From Sialis fuliginosa (Eukaryota; Arthropoda; Insecta; Megaloptera; Sialidae): DNA of 64,000 bases. Location: the NCBI GenBank assembly GCA_961205875.1, contig OY540821.1, positions 13,702,001 to 13,766,000 on the forward strand. Direction: 5' to 3'. This document shows, piece by piece, positions 1-12,739 of the stretch (position 1 is its first letter; every line of letters begins with the position of its first letter). The translations under genes and the position numbers were made by a program. The notes beneath the pieces were generated by a model. The model was given only the letters and a program-made list of their open reading frames with translations, searched no databases and had not been told where the DNA came from.

Positions 1-761
1 TAAACTAAAACTATCTAAACCGATAAAAACGAAACATAATGCTTGGTCTATAAAGTTCACTTCCATTACATTTTATGTTGTTATCAGTAAAAATGTTGCA
101 TACAAAAGAAATATGTAGAATTTCACACCGCCATCACTGATATCTCAGATCATGCAGTGCAACTAAGTGGACTTGCATTTACAGTATGGCAACATTAACA
201 CGTTTATAGCGCTATAAAATTTACAATAACGTATGTAAACGGTAATAATAAATATGTGGTACATAGAAAATGTTGATAATTTCAATAAAATCATATGCAT
301 GTTTTGTATATTCTAGAAAAGAAAAATAAACTAGGAACTTATTTTAATCTACAAATTTTTATACTCGACTAGCTATAGATACTAAGACAAAATATATACC
401 CATACACCCAGATGTATTTGATTAAATCATAATAAAAAATAATTGTAATGAAAAAAAAATTTTTAACCCTAAGCATTTCTGTGTTTTTTAAATGTCTTTT
501 GTATTTTTCACAGTTAAAAATCGGTTCAGTTCTTATCTTTCGCAAAAATCAAAATTAAAGCACAAAACAGGAATAATTAATAATAACCATACAAAAAATG
601 TTTTGACTTGAAACTAAATTGATTTTACGAGTATGTTCATAAAAACATTCTTAAATACTTACATAAAAATAATCATATAAAAATTTATGTTTTTAATTTT
701 GTGTTGGAAGTTCTTTTCATAAAAAAAAACTTTTATTAATTTGCGTCGTTTGCAAACGAAC

Positions 762-822
762 GGTGTGTGTGTGTGTGTGTGTGAGTGTATGTGTGAAAGG
801 TGAGTGAGTGTATGAATAGGGA
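762..822 (+). repeat. GT microsatellite
   Basis: A run of about ten GT units is followed by GAGTGTATGTGTGAAAGGTG-type degenerate repeats. The 75-codon minus-strand frame over it is an artefact of the repeat. Confidence 0.9.
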
Positions 823-2402
823 AAGTGGGAGGGGGAGTGTGAGACACGTCATTCATTATGTCACACATTTCACATTTCTGACACAACTTTTGAGAAGTTA
901 TTTTTATACACGCAAGGACTTTAAAAAAATCATCGTCGCTGAAATTGAATGAAAACTGGAAAACGTAACAATACCTCGTCAGGTTTTATTTATAAAAATT
1001 AAAATTCGAGGCAACAGAAAATCAGATTAGATATTTATTCATTTATATATGTGTATAGTATATCGTATATGCTAAAGTGAAATCGAATTTTTACAAGGTC
1101 CCTGGAAAATTTAAAGCAAGTGGTACCTACGGATAAAACATGTTATTCTAAAAGTTTGGGATTGAGTAAAAAAAATTATTTATTTATTATGATTAATTTT
1201 TTATAATACTATTTATTATTTGTTTTAAATGTATTATGTCTTTTTTAATCACGGATGTCTCTTTTAAGCGATACTTATTCTAATAATTGTGAAAACGGGG
1301 AATCCCCAGCATCCGTGAACAAGTAACTTGACTGATTATTAGAGTTCAGTAATTAGGGTAATAAAAACATAAGGATATAAAAAATGTTTCATTTATAATA
1401 ACTTTCATGAATCAGACATATGTTGGATAATTATCTGACAATTTTCCTATACTAAAAAATATCTTATCCTTGTTTTAATATCCTGAAAAAAGTTATCACA
1501 TTTTTTATGTTATGCGATAAATATTTCTTCGTCTATAATTAATCTTGAAGGTATTGATTCAAAAGCCCCATCTATCGACTGATTCCATAACTATCGTGTC
1601 TTCCAAACCGTGAAAGAGGTTTGGGAAATGTGCGCAGAGAGTAGCAATGTGTCATTTTTATTAAATTACGTCTTGAGCCAACAAGGAAAATGTTCGATGT
1701 GATTAAATTACGATTTTTTATTGCCTCGTACTTCTGTTAACTAGTCTAGATCGACTTCAACTATCCCCTTTCCCCACTACCTCCCCCTGTTAGAACGAGA
1801 TACTTAATTTCCTGTGTATTTACTTTTTCCGTTAATAAATTATAGCAAACTACACATTGGAAAGCAAACTACGTAATAGTTTAAGTACTGTTTGTTGACC
1901 AAATGAAAATTACTTTCATGTTTACATTAAGAAGAATTTAATGGGTAACAAAATTTTTTCCAAATTGTGTTTTAGGTCATTTACACCCTAATTTGATTTT
2001 GTAAGTATTTTTGGGATACATTTTTTCTACTTTGCACTGTTAATTCCTTCAATGATCGTTTAAAGTTAAAGATACGTGTTTTAATTTTTTAAATATGTGA
2101 CAAAAACAAAATGACTTATGCCTTTTTCTACAAACAAGATAAACTGATCAAATTTCAACAAAACCAAAAATATATTACATAGTATTTTAATTTTATCTAA
2201 AAGTGTATATCAAAAACACACTTTCTTCTCTTTCCTCGTTAGTTGAATTGTTTTTAATTGAAAATCGTAAAAGAGAAATTATGATACTCACGGGTAATTA
2301 AAATATTTTCGGCTTTTATAAGTAATGTATATTCCACCTTTGTAAACCATCAAAGAACCAATTTTAAGAAACAAACTTTGGATCAAAGGTTTTCGCTAGG
2401 TA

Positions 2403-2463
2403 CGTGTAGGTTGCGTGCAAGTATATGTGCGTGTGTGTATGTATATATATGTGGGGGGGGGTA
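2403..2463 (+). repeat. GT/TA microsatellite with a G run
   Basis: GTGCGTGTGTGTATGTATAT, then ATATGT and a run of about nine G. Confidence 0.85.
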
Positions 2464-3699
2464 TATTTACATCACTTCCAGAGTCTTATCGCAGAAGTAA
2501 ACAGAAATTAATCAAGGAATAAAATATTGTTCGCTGAACATGATACCTGTAATTTCAAATAAAAATATTCAACAAGATAATCTCAAAACAAAAACTTAAG
2601 ACATCTTGTGTACTTCACAGAATAAAATATTAAAATAATGAAATTAGAAAAAATCAATTTATAAGTCACGTGTAACATTTAGTTTTTACGAAATAAAATG
2701 CCCTCGGAACAAATAATTCCACATATAAAAAAATATAAAGAGTTAAACAAATTATCTATTAACTAAAAGCAATATTTTAAGGGAGTATTACAATCGGTGA
2801 TACGATTAGTAAGGAATTTATTAATAAAAAAATCCATCTGCGAAAAATACGAAAAAATAGCTAAAAATCAAATAACATTTGCCGTTCAACAACTATAAAA
2901 CTTCGAAAAAGAATTTATTTAATGATATTGATTCATAAAATCATAAAAAGTGTTCTATATATTTTAATTTTATAATATACACTGTAAAATATGATGAAAC
3001 GTTATTTAAAAAAAATGTTGATTACGCCTACTAATCAGTATCAATCAAAATAATAAATAAATGAGAAAAATCGACCACTTTACATTCGAAACAAAATAAA
3101 ACTATAGCTATTTCGTATCCCTACATGTCGCTTTCCGGCTTCTTCCGTTGGAGATTTCCGAGAGAAAAACTTTTTTTCAGCAAGCGTTGGTAAGCCTGTT
3201 ATACACATTATGTATGTATATCAGAGGAAGTACTTAAAAAGTCTTGTTCAGCTGCAAAACTTCGGAATCCCTACCACTTAAAAATTGATATACGTACGTA
3301 CAACAGTTACTGCAACTAGGTACGCTTCTGAATTTTAAAACTTGCATATTTTCTTCACTTTCTTTCTCGTATTTGAGATGTATCGTTTTAATTTAAAATT
3401 TACCAAAACCTGGTATGCTAACTTTCGGATTTTTAAATCTAGGGTTTCAATTTATATAGCATTAATTTACTTAGCACCTCCTCTGAATTTTTTTTTATTT
3501 GTACATCTTTTAGTAGAGGGCATCATTTTACATGTTCAGTAAAAATTTCAAGTTTCTAGCTTATATAGTTTACGAGATATTTCGCTTTGACTGAAAAGGA
3601 CGGACGGACGACAAATAACGCTAAAAACGACACTTGCTGCGACTTAAATGCATACAAAATTTTGATGTATCTTTTATAATTTAGGCCTGAGTTAAATAG

Positions 3700-3865
3700 C
3701 TTCCAATACCTATCATTTTTTTAAATGCGCAGTTAGTTTATTCGCTGCTCAGCTAATTTGAGAGATAGCGTGATTATATGTACGTATAGTATGTCTGAAT
3801 TTATAAAAAAAAATACGTTGGTACAGGTTTCATCAAAATCGGTTTTGTAGTTTTTAAGATAATAT
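3700..3865 (+). repeat. dispersed repeat fragment shared with 41,537-41,640
   Basis: TTCGCTGCTCAGCTAATTTG, AGATAGCGTGATTATATGTA and the ...ACGTTGGTACAGGTTTC end align with the 41.5 kb segment. A GGACGGACGGACG run lies ~100 bp before it. The family is unknown. Confidence 0.35.
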
Positions 3866-3941
3866 AAATGATGACGGACATCTCTTTTGACAAATTTCAC
3901 CCCAGCCTACAATTTTGCCTTATATCCCGCGTATATAATGA

Positions 3942-3975
3942 CCTGAAGATGGCCGATAGGATTCAACCGAAACGT
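3942..3975 (+). repeat. CTGAAGATGG...CCGAAACGTC motif, different family
   Basis: CCTGAAGATGGCCGATAGGA, then TTCAACCGAAACGTC. It has the same architecture as the 18.9 and 27.9 kb repeats (CTGAAGA, short stem, GAAACGT) but a different loop and flanks. It is probably a fragment of another Penelope-type element. Confidence 0.4.
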
Positions 3976-4146
3976 CTACTTCAGCCCGCGGAATACAATA
4001 TTTCAATTACACATAAAATATACACGAGTATCACAATTTTTCAAATTTCAAGGTTAAACAATTATTCCAGACTAATAGTAAAAATTAAATTTCACAAATT
4101 TTATAATTTTCACCGGGTACATAATTTGGTAAACGCAACCCTGTGA

Positions 4147-6445
4147 ATGAACATAAACAATGATTCCCATATAGTAATTAATCAATCACACATCAAAACC
4201 ATAGAGCATGTAGGTACACATACTGTACATATTCATATCTCTAGTCATTTATCAATTGAATGTTTATTAATAATGCAGCCTAAATCCTATGTTGAGGCTT
4301 TTGCGGTCGCTGCTACATAACAATTATTTATTTGTATTGCTACAGATGTATTTGTACATTTTGATTACAGTAATTAACTCTAATAACTGAAAACTACTCT
4401 TATGCCCAGTTTCAATAAACAAACGGTATAGCTATCTCATTCATAAATATACATCAACTAGTGTCTGTCTCTCTTTAAAGGAGATATCAAATCTACAATT
4501 TACTTTAAACCAAGCATAAAGTAAGTATTGGTTTAATATAACTCCTAATTTTATCCTTAAAAAAATTCAAGAATAATGAAGAAGCATTTCTCTTTTCCTT
4601 TATACATCTGCATAGAAATGTATTATTTTATTATCTTTCTCTAAAATATACTATTAAACAAACAGTATAACAGAATAAAAATAATGATAAACTAAATTTA
4701 GAAAAACTGAAAACTTTTATCTCTACAGCTCATTTATTCAGCATCTAACACAAACTGTTTGTTATTTTCAAAAGAAACAAAAAACTTCTAGAAAAAAGAT
4801 CGCTTGATATAAAAATAATAACACTTTTTATGCACCCGTGGCGACATCTGTATGGAAGAATCTGCAACTACGAATGCATTGCAATCTGAAGAAGTAAAGC
4901 AAAACGTAAAACATCTACGTATATAATATTTTATAGATAATGCGTTTTTTAAAACGCTAAATGCACTTTATACTGAATCAAAAAGTATTAAGTATATAAT
5001 ATATTATGTAGTTTCCTAAGTATTTTATTCGATATTGAATTGTAACCTCAACATATAAGAAGTTTTGTTGGCTTTCGCGTTGCTACGAATTATTCATCGT
5101 AAAGTAACGATTAATACTGATATCCATGATTTTTTTATTGAATAAAATTCGAATATTAGTTCGATTTTTTTCGTTTATTCAAATGCTTTATGTTGTACAC
5201 AAATATATTTGCCTTAATAATTCGAATGTCGCGATAAAAAAAAACCCAGCATGTTTATGAAAGTCCATATTTTTCGATAATGTAAAAAAAAAAAGATTTT
5301 TTTTAAAGGTTTAATTTTGTTAGTTACACACAATGCATTACTTTAATTAAAACTCATATATGTTTGCATAAGCTTTATGTGAACCTTATAAGCTAAACGT
5401 TATTAGAAACTAACAATAAGCTACATCACGCCACACATGTTGCTGCAACTTCGATTTTAAAGTTTAACTCGTCAAAGTTTCTTGACATTTTAATCAACAT
5501 ATATCGATGACGTGTTAAACTCTTAAGTGCTAAGTTACTAACCGCAGAAGTTATACATTTTAATTTTACCAATTAAATTTAATTCATAGACGAATTAAAT
5601 TTAAAAATATATTGAGGTAAATTTACAAATTTTTTGGTCGGTGTAAAACATGTCCTTTGATGCGGTTCCCACGATTACTGGCAGTCGGTTGATCATACAT
5701 TAACTTCTAAGAATCTCTTTGAAATTTCTTCCACGACAGCAGCGCTCCCAATCAATACATATTCATTAAAAAAAAATTAAACATACTTCAATACATATAT
5801 ATACTTTAGAATAAAACAAACCTGGATGAAATCGAACAAATAGTTTTTGAAATATAATTCCCAAAATTCACCTATTTTTTCCGCCGTGTCATATGTTCCC
5901 CTTTAATTAATACCCACCTTTTCGAAAAATCGATTGAATTTAAATCAAGAAAAAAAATATTATAAACTTCAAAATGATTTTTTAATGATCGTTTTGTGAC
6001 TCTTTTCATGAAAAATACGACGATTTAAATTTTTTTCTATTTTTCTTTAAACAAAATTATAATTAGTACCTAATTATAATAGAATATAATGTCCAAAATA
6101 TATTTATTAATTCAGAGAAAAATAAAAATAAAATTAGATAAGACATATTATAGTGAATGAGACGTACAAACTGTAGAGGGAAAAAGGGTACGTAAAAATA
6201 ATAAAAATCACTACGAGATGGTTCTCACGTACCTACTGTGGCGCCTCTCAACGTCAGAAACACGTACACTATGTGTGTACAATACTGTCCAAAATTAACA
6301 ATGTGTTTCTGCGAATAGCGGATATGATTTCATGTTGTTGATTTTTCAACATTTTATTGGTATTGCTTATCAATGTAGCAGGTAGTTATTATTGATTTTT
6401 GCTACTCAATAACTGACTAGGATTACATGACGGGAAAGGGGTGTA
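4147..6445. other. intronic DNA, no gene seen
   Basis: AT-rich. A GTGGCGCCTCT motif at 6,238-6,248 resembles the GC core of the boxes near the THAP gene and of the 50.25 kb CTCF-like site. Nothing else is recognised. Confidence 0.5.
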
Positions 6446-6725
6446 CTTTCAAATGGAGTATTAATTCTGTACTAGTATCTATGGATTAGCTATGGAATTT
6501 AGAGCAGTGCACTTCAACTAATTTAACACAGTTGGCATCTTTCACCGTACAAAATAATTTTCGTAATATCACCACTGTTTTAATACCATTGGTATTTACC
6601 TACAACGCGTGCGCAAAACTTATCAAAATCTTCAACAAACTCCAAAAGAACTGTCATATAAGTTTGATATCTCATTTGAAAGTGCTTGCTAGCTAGCAAA
6701 TTTGCTAGCTCCTTTATAATACCAA
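6446..6725 (+). repeat. unnamed ~280-bp repeat family, copy 1
   Basis: It shares most of its length with 39,886-40,170: TAGTATCTATGGATTAG, TATGGAATTTAGA, CCGTACAAAATAATTTTC, ATATCACCACTGTTTTAATA and the ending TTTATAATACC. No terminal inverted repeat or tail is evident, so the class is unknown. Confidence 0.65.
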
Positions 6726-8011
6726 ACATAAACCTAAGATGAACGTGGATTTTTGTTCTAATTGTACAATAGATATTTACATTTACAAATAAAGCTATCT
6801 AGATAAGTCCAAAAATACTAAAATTCCGAATATCAAATATTTATTGGCACAAAATTTACATATATAATTTTCAATAGATTACATAATAATTTAATCGCAC
6901 TAATATACATGAGCACTATATAAACGAAGAGTACTTCTTTATCTAGCAAATAAGTTTCAAAATTTCTGTCTTTGTTTAGTACATGGACAAATGATTTAGT
7001 TTGTGATAAGCGAATTTGAATGAAAACTGGACGACGACTTCTGCATTTTACTGTACTTTTCCAAAACTGAAAATTATTCAGAAAATCGTCTCATTCATTA
7101 TTGTGTCAAATAGTGATAATTTTGGTTGAGAGTGTACATGCCAATATAAAACATATATATGTATATACATAGTAAGAGTGTTGAAATCAGGCGTTTGATT
7201 GGATTGGATCTAGACTATTCTAGACAATGACGTGTGAATTGTGTGATTTTTTGCAGATGCAAAAGAAAAGAAAAGAGTTTTGATTAGGATTTTTTTCCTC
7301 GGCCACTACTGATGTGATTTTTTTTGCAAAAGCATACAATCGAGACTAATTGTTTTTAGATATATAATACGTACCTTTTAAAGGTTTTTTAATAATAATG
7401 AAAAAATTATGATACCCCTGATACGACATTTCAGCTTTGTTTTAATGATAAAAAAGTACGTGAAAATTTTAATCACAAATTGTAATTTTCATAATCAAAA
7501 TAAATATATCTATAATTGCTACGTAAATACTAATGACATAAATATAAAACGTATATGTACAATTACAAACATTATAAGCTATTATATTGCCACTGCAAAC
7601 ATTTAAATTTAATCACAATTTGATGTTATGGGGGACTAAACGCAATTTCAAAATTACCTCATTATAATTAAAAATAAATTAAAAACTAATAATTTCGCAA
7701 AACATATATATGTATTAAAAATAATTAACCCCAGAGAAAAAATTTGAAAACAAAATGTTAATTACCACCATTATTTAACTGTCACTCGTAATAATTACAA
7801 TGGTGGAAAACCGCCAATCGTTCTCTGATGGCGTCAGTTTTGTATAACAGATATATTCATTACTAGTTCATTACTCAGAATAATTGAATTTGAAAATCCA
7901 TGATGATGTTTTTTATTGGAGGGTCAATCAGCATAAAAAGGATTTTATTTTTATGTTTCAATAAATATGAAAACTATCTTGTATCGAGTTTACAACTAAA
8001 GTGATTATTTT

Positions 8012-8262
8012 TAGGGTTCCGTAGAAAACTAGGAACCCTTATAGTTTCGCTCTGTATGTCTCTATATAAAAATTTATATGAAATTTGGTATACGGACGTA
8101 GATTGATAATCCAAAAAAAATCATGAGATTTTTGAAAAAAAATGTTTTTTTGGAACTCCTCAGACTGAAAAGTATATTAAAATATTTTTTTTACTTATTC
8201 CTTTGAGTGAGGGGTGTTTTTAGATAGGTCTCCTAAAATGTAACAAAAAATTTTATTTTAAC
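8012..8262 (+). repeat. GGGTTCCGTAG dispersed repeat, copy 1
   Basis: It begins TAGGGTTCCGTAGAAAACTA, then AGGAACCCTTATAGTTTCG, and later GAGTGAGGGGTGTTTTTAGA and TAGGTCTCCTAAAATG. From memory this is a common dispersed repeat type of moth and butterfly genomes. A second copy lies reversed at 59,990-60,322. It is non-coding; adjacent short open frames at 8,392-8,707 have no domain. Confidence 0.6.
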
Positions 8263-8719
8263 TATATTCTATTTACCAGTCTATAAAATTTCAAATTACC
8301 TCTTCGAATGGTATAAATATATCTGGATCTGACAAACTAATATATTGAGATAAAGAATAAAATAAGTAAGAAATTTGAAGTTTGTAAGCATTTAAATTAG
8401 AAAATTGGTTAAATGTGATAGTGCCATCATATTAAAGTCTATAAATAATCCCATCTGTTGAACGTTGAAAAGATCGAGAAAAAAATATTTAGGCTTTTTA
8501 CCGATTGGCCTACTGAAGACAACTGGCTTGTCGTTAAGAAACAATCGTAGCGATTTATTTGTTACAGCTAAGGGTTCCCCATTGTTTCGCTTTAACAATA
8601 AAAACAACAAAAGAGAATCTTTTATTAGACTCTTGTTCGCTTCTTCTACTAATTTGACATGTGGTAAAAAGGGAATTTTTTGTTTTGTTACAAGAGTTAC
8701 ACATTGATAATTGTACTTT

Positions 8720-11700
8720 TATTGGTATTTTTGTATAGAAATTATAGACATAATACAGAAAATTTCTTCCATTCGAAACTTTAACAAAAATGAAATTTTG
8801 TTATTCTACAGTTTGAAATAAAGACTTATACATTGATTTTGATTTATTTTTAATGTATCTTTTTGAAACAAATACCATTTAAAAATTGCTAAAGATATTA
8901 AATACTGCCAACTCACCCCAACCGCAAAAAAGTAAAAATTAGTCAAAATAAATTGAAATATAATCCAAAACCAAATTATTTTACTCTTTTTGAAGTTTAA
9001 TATAAACAAGAACAGTTAGTGGAGCTGACATACAACAGTCCTCCCCCCTTAAAAACGATTCAATATTCGCCTTATGCATGATTACTTAAATTTATTTTCC
9101 GAATTTTTTTTTTAATATTAATTTTTATTTTATTTAAAACAATACGAATTAAAATTTATATAAGTATGTATTTTCCATAAGTTTAAATTCTATTTAATTA
9201 TTATTTAAATTTTTTTTAAATGTACAAGGACCTTGACATGTGAAATCCAAAATTGCAGCAAATCTACAATTATTTTGGGGAAATCTACTTTCATATTACA
9301 TATAAATAAAACCGCATAGAATTTGGCTGTTGTGTTAGAGGGGGAACGTATGAACAAATAAATGTACGGATCAAACGCATAACTCCTCTTTTTTAGGGTA
9401 AAAAACAGCAAACAATAAAATATAGTTTATAACATTACATTAATATCGTTAGTATCAATAAACAGCTCATACGAAAGGATATATAGACTTTCGATAAAAA
9501 AATATACTAGAAGAGAAACCATACATGTCAGCCAGTTTATCCTTTAGAGAAATAAGATTAAAACGAAACCAAGAAATCAGGAAGTGAATTCATTGTATTA
9601 TCAGCACAACATTACACGAGTCATTAGTTTCATTTAGTTTTATTCATACCACGTACCACAATCAAATTTAATCACATATCTAGTTATTTGCTACAAATTT
9701 TATAGACCATGATGTGGGAAATACTTCACTAAGGAAAATAATTTGATTTGCTATTTGTGCTTGGAATTGTTTAACCTTTTTTTAATGGAAAACTAACTCT
9801 GGTAATAGAGAAGGAAACGTTACGAGAATATACGTTTTCGATATTACATATAAATAATAACCTTTGTTTGTCATCTAACGCATGACGTTAGAACTAAAAA
9901 AAATTATTACAAATTGCAAACTTAATAAAAAAAACTATTGAAGTTTTTCGTACGTCAAAAATTTTAAATTCTATATCTAAACAATTATAACGTGATATGA
10001 AATAAGATTTAAACGTATTATTGGATTTGAAATCATTTATTAATGGTTGCATTATACCACTACATTATAAAGAAGGTAATTCATTTATAAGAAAATCGAA
10101 ATATTGTTTATTAAGTAAACAGTACGTATGAATTAGGTATTATCTATAATATAAAGGTAAAATAATTAAATTTAATTTTAATTTATAGAATACAGGTAAA
10201 TGATTGATATGTCACCTGACATCTTGTGTGATTATGACAAAAAAAATGTAAGCAGGTATTGTTTTTTTGATAAACATCTTAAAATTGTAAATGTACAGAC
10301 TAATAATAATATCGTGTGCAGCTCTAATTATTATTAAACATCTTAGGGATTCGAAACTGATAGTTATTGTAGTTTCGGTATAATCCCTGCGAATTACCCT
10401 GCATATTACAGTATTTATGATAGCATAATCTATGTACATCGGTAGTTATTCATAACAAAATACATTTATGTATGTGCAATGTTTAATATGTGACTCGCAT
10501 CATTGCAAGGGCTATAAAATATCGATGTTGTTACACAGTTATGGGCGTTAACAATGCAACAACACACACACACACGCACGCACGCACACACACACACGCA
10601 AGGGCTCGTCATTTATGTACATAGTAAAAAACGAAGTTATTTTAAAACCCTTGTTTTTCAGTAAATAACATAAAAGCTATAACCGGATAAGCATGCAAAA
10701 GATGCTTTTGCATAGATTTCGTTGATTTTTTTTTTAGTCACATACTATATGTAACTTTCAATCTAACCAAATGTTAGCTTCCAAAAATTAACAGTTTTTG
10801 AAAAAAAATTTTTTTTGATAATCCATCAATCGAACTTTTTGTTACTTAAAAAGCAAACTATGAGAAAAAATAACTAAATTGATTCAATGGCACAGTTCCC
10901 ATACTTTCCCGGTTACAGCCTCTATATTTTATCTTTGTCAGGCTAGGGGGCCCGTCAAATTTCCGGTAGCCCTCCTAGTCTAATCATATTTGGCAACAAA
11001 TTAGAAATTTTTTAAATGTATTAAGACACTTTCACTCCTTAGGGTACATACAAGATATATTTTAATAAAAAATGGTGATTGCCCTTCGAGTACAACATGG
11101 TGTTTTTATTTTTTAAATAAATTTATAAAAAGACTATAATATAAAAAACAAACTATATTTGCAGACTTTAGTAATTAAATTGATTTAATAAAGAGGTACA
11201 TGTTTTATTAGTAAAATGATTTCATGAGAATTACAAAAATCAATCCAAAAAATATATATTTTTCTCTTAAAGGTGCCAAAACTGGTGCCAGTACCTTATG
11301 TCTCTATACGATAAAAAGTTCTACAATTGGTTATTTTTTGTTTGTATACTCACCCGCTAAAAAACGTATAAATACACGCACATTTTTTGCCAATTTTTGT
11401 AGGAATTCTATACGAATATCGTAAATTCAACTTATGTATATGTACGCACAATATCTCAAAGAATTATTCTATTTTATGATAGAATATATTACATTTTATC
11501 TTCTTTATATTCTTGTACCAAAACCAATACCCGTGCCGTCTGAAAAAAGAGGAGAGAATTTTGTTTTTTCATGTTAGTGACATTCGCACCTGTGACATGA
11601 ATTTAGATAAAAATGTACAAAATACTTTTTTACGTTGAAATTCTAAATAATATCACAGGTATTTTGTTTATTTTAATCAAATCAGTAAAAGATATATAAC

Positions 11701-12569
11701 TCATAAAACGCTACCTAACATTGTTACCATCGTGCTCCACAAAATGTGCTCCGTAAAAAAAATTATAAACATTTTATATTGTTTTTAAAAGTATTTCAGT
11801 GATAATTAATTAACAGAGAAATGTATACTATAATCTCTCTTACAGAACAAACTCACTTGTTATTTGTGGGCTATATACATTGAAAATGATGAAAATGGCA
11901 TTAAGGTTTTAATAATAAGTTTTATTATACAAAATCATAAAAAATAAAAATCCTAAATAGGAAGAAGAAAGTAATTTTAATTTGTTTTTGTTTTCTCATA
12001 CTTTGTATACAAATAAACCACTGCAATCCATTTGGAAATATCCAAATGACATTCGTTAACGCCCAACCGTGATAAATAATTACATTAGTCATGTAAAATT
12101 AACATCCCAGACTGTCAAACGTCATCACAGCCCACCTAATCATAAAGTTAAACTACTGAATACGTGTAGCGGGATCATTGATTTGCCGAACAGAATTTGC
12201 ATTAATCGATTCGATTTTATTATTCGACGTAATGCTTAATAGACAGTACACACATAATTCCCAATGGAGCCTAGATTATTTTCAACCAATCACGCTTGGG
12301 AATCGTACCAAGATAATGTCGTTTCAGGTATTATATTTCGATATTAGTTACATACATACATATATACATTAACGTTCAAAATCATTCGCACATGAAGTAC
12401 TTTTGGAAACAATTGAGCTATTTCAATACCAAATTGTCACATTTCATTGTTATACATATAATAATATTATTTATTCTTTAATATCATTACTGATTGTAAA
12501 TGTATACATATTATATTGTAACTACAAATTATTGTTTAATCTACATACAAATAATAACTTGTTCTGGCT
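8720..12569. other. intronic DNA, no gene seen
   Basis: AT-rich, with only short open frames that lack domains. A small GC patch near 10,945 (CTAGGGGGCCCGTCAAATTT then CCGGTAGCCC) recalls the right part of the 24,228 hAT-like element and may be a remnant of it. Confidence 0.45.
10560..10602 (+). repeat. AC/GCAC microsatellite
   Basis: ACACACACACACACGCACGC, then ACGCACACACACACACGCA. Confidence 0.9.
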
Positions 12570-12735
12570 GAGTGATTCATCATCGACGAACCGAAACCCC
12601 TAGACCTTGAAACGTAAAATTTCAGGGGTGTCTTCCTTTTATAACGCAGGCACCCACTCAGAAAGAACTTTTCGAAATTCAAACTCTACAATGGTAAAAT
12701 GGAGTGTAAAAGTTTGTAGGGGAAAAAATCTTTTT
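12570..12735 (+). repeat. Lepidoptera-type dispersed repeat (TCATCGACGAACCGAAAC...), copy 1
   Basis: GAGTGATTCATCATCGACGA, CTAGACCTTGAAACGTAAA, CCTTTTATAACGCAGGCACC, AAAGAACTTTTCGAAATTCA and AAAGTTTGTAGGGG occur in order. This fits a repeat type I recall as frequent in Lepidoptera. A diverged, shorter copy is at 33,206-33,310. No coding sequence. Confidence 0.5.
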
Positions 12736-12739
12736 TTGA

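Larger units (their letters stand above)
1..3340. other. intronic DNA, no gene seen
   Basis: AT-rich CadN intron apart from the microsatellites listed. A pyrimidine-rich patch, CCCCTTTCCCCACTACCTCC, occurs at about 1,765. No exon or RNA gene is recognised. Confidence 0.5.

Noticed and set aside
3342..3542. 66-codon plus-strand open frame with a hydrophobic stretch
   Set aside because: The hydrophobic residues follow from T-rich DNA. It has no start context, domain or splice support.
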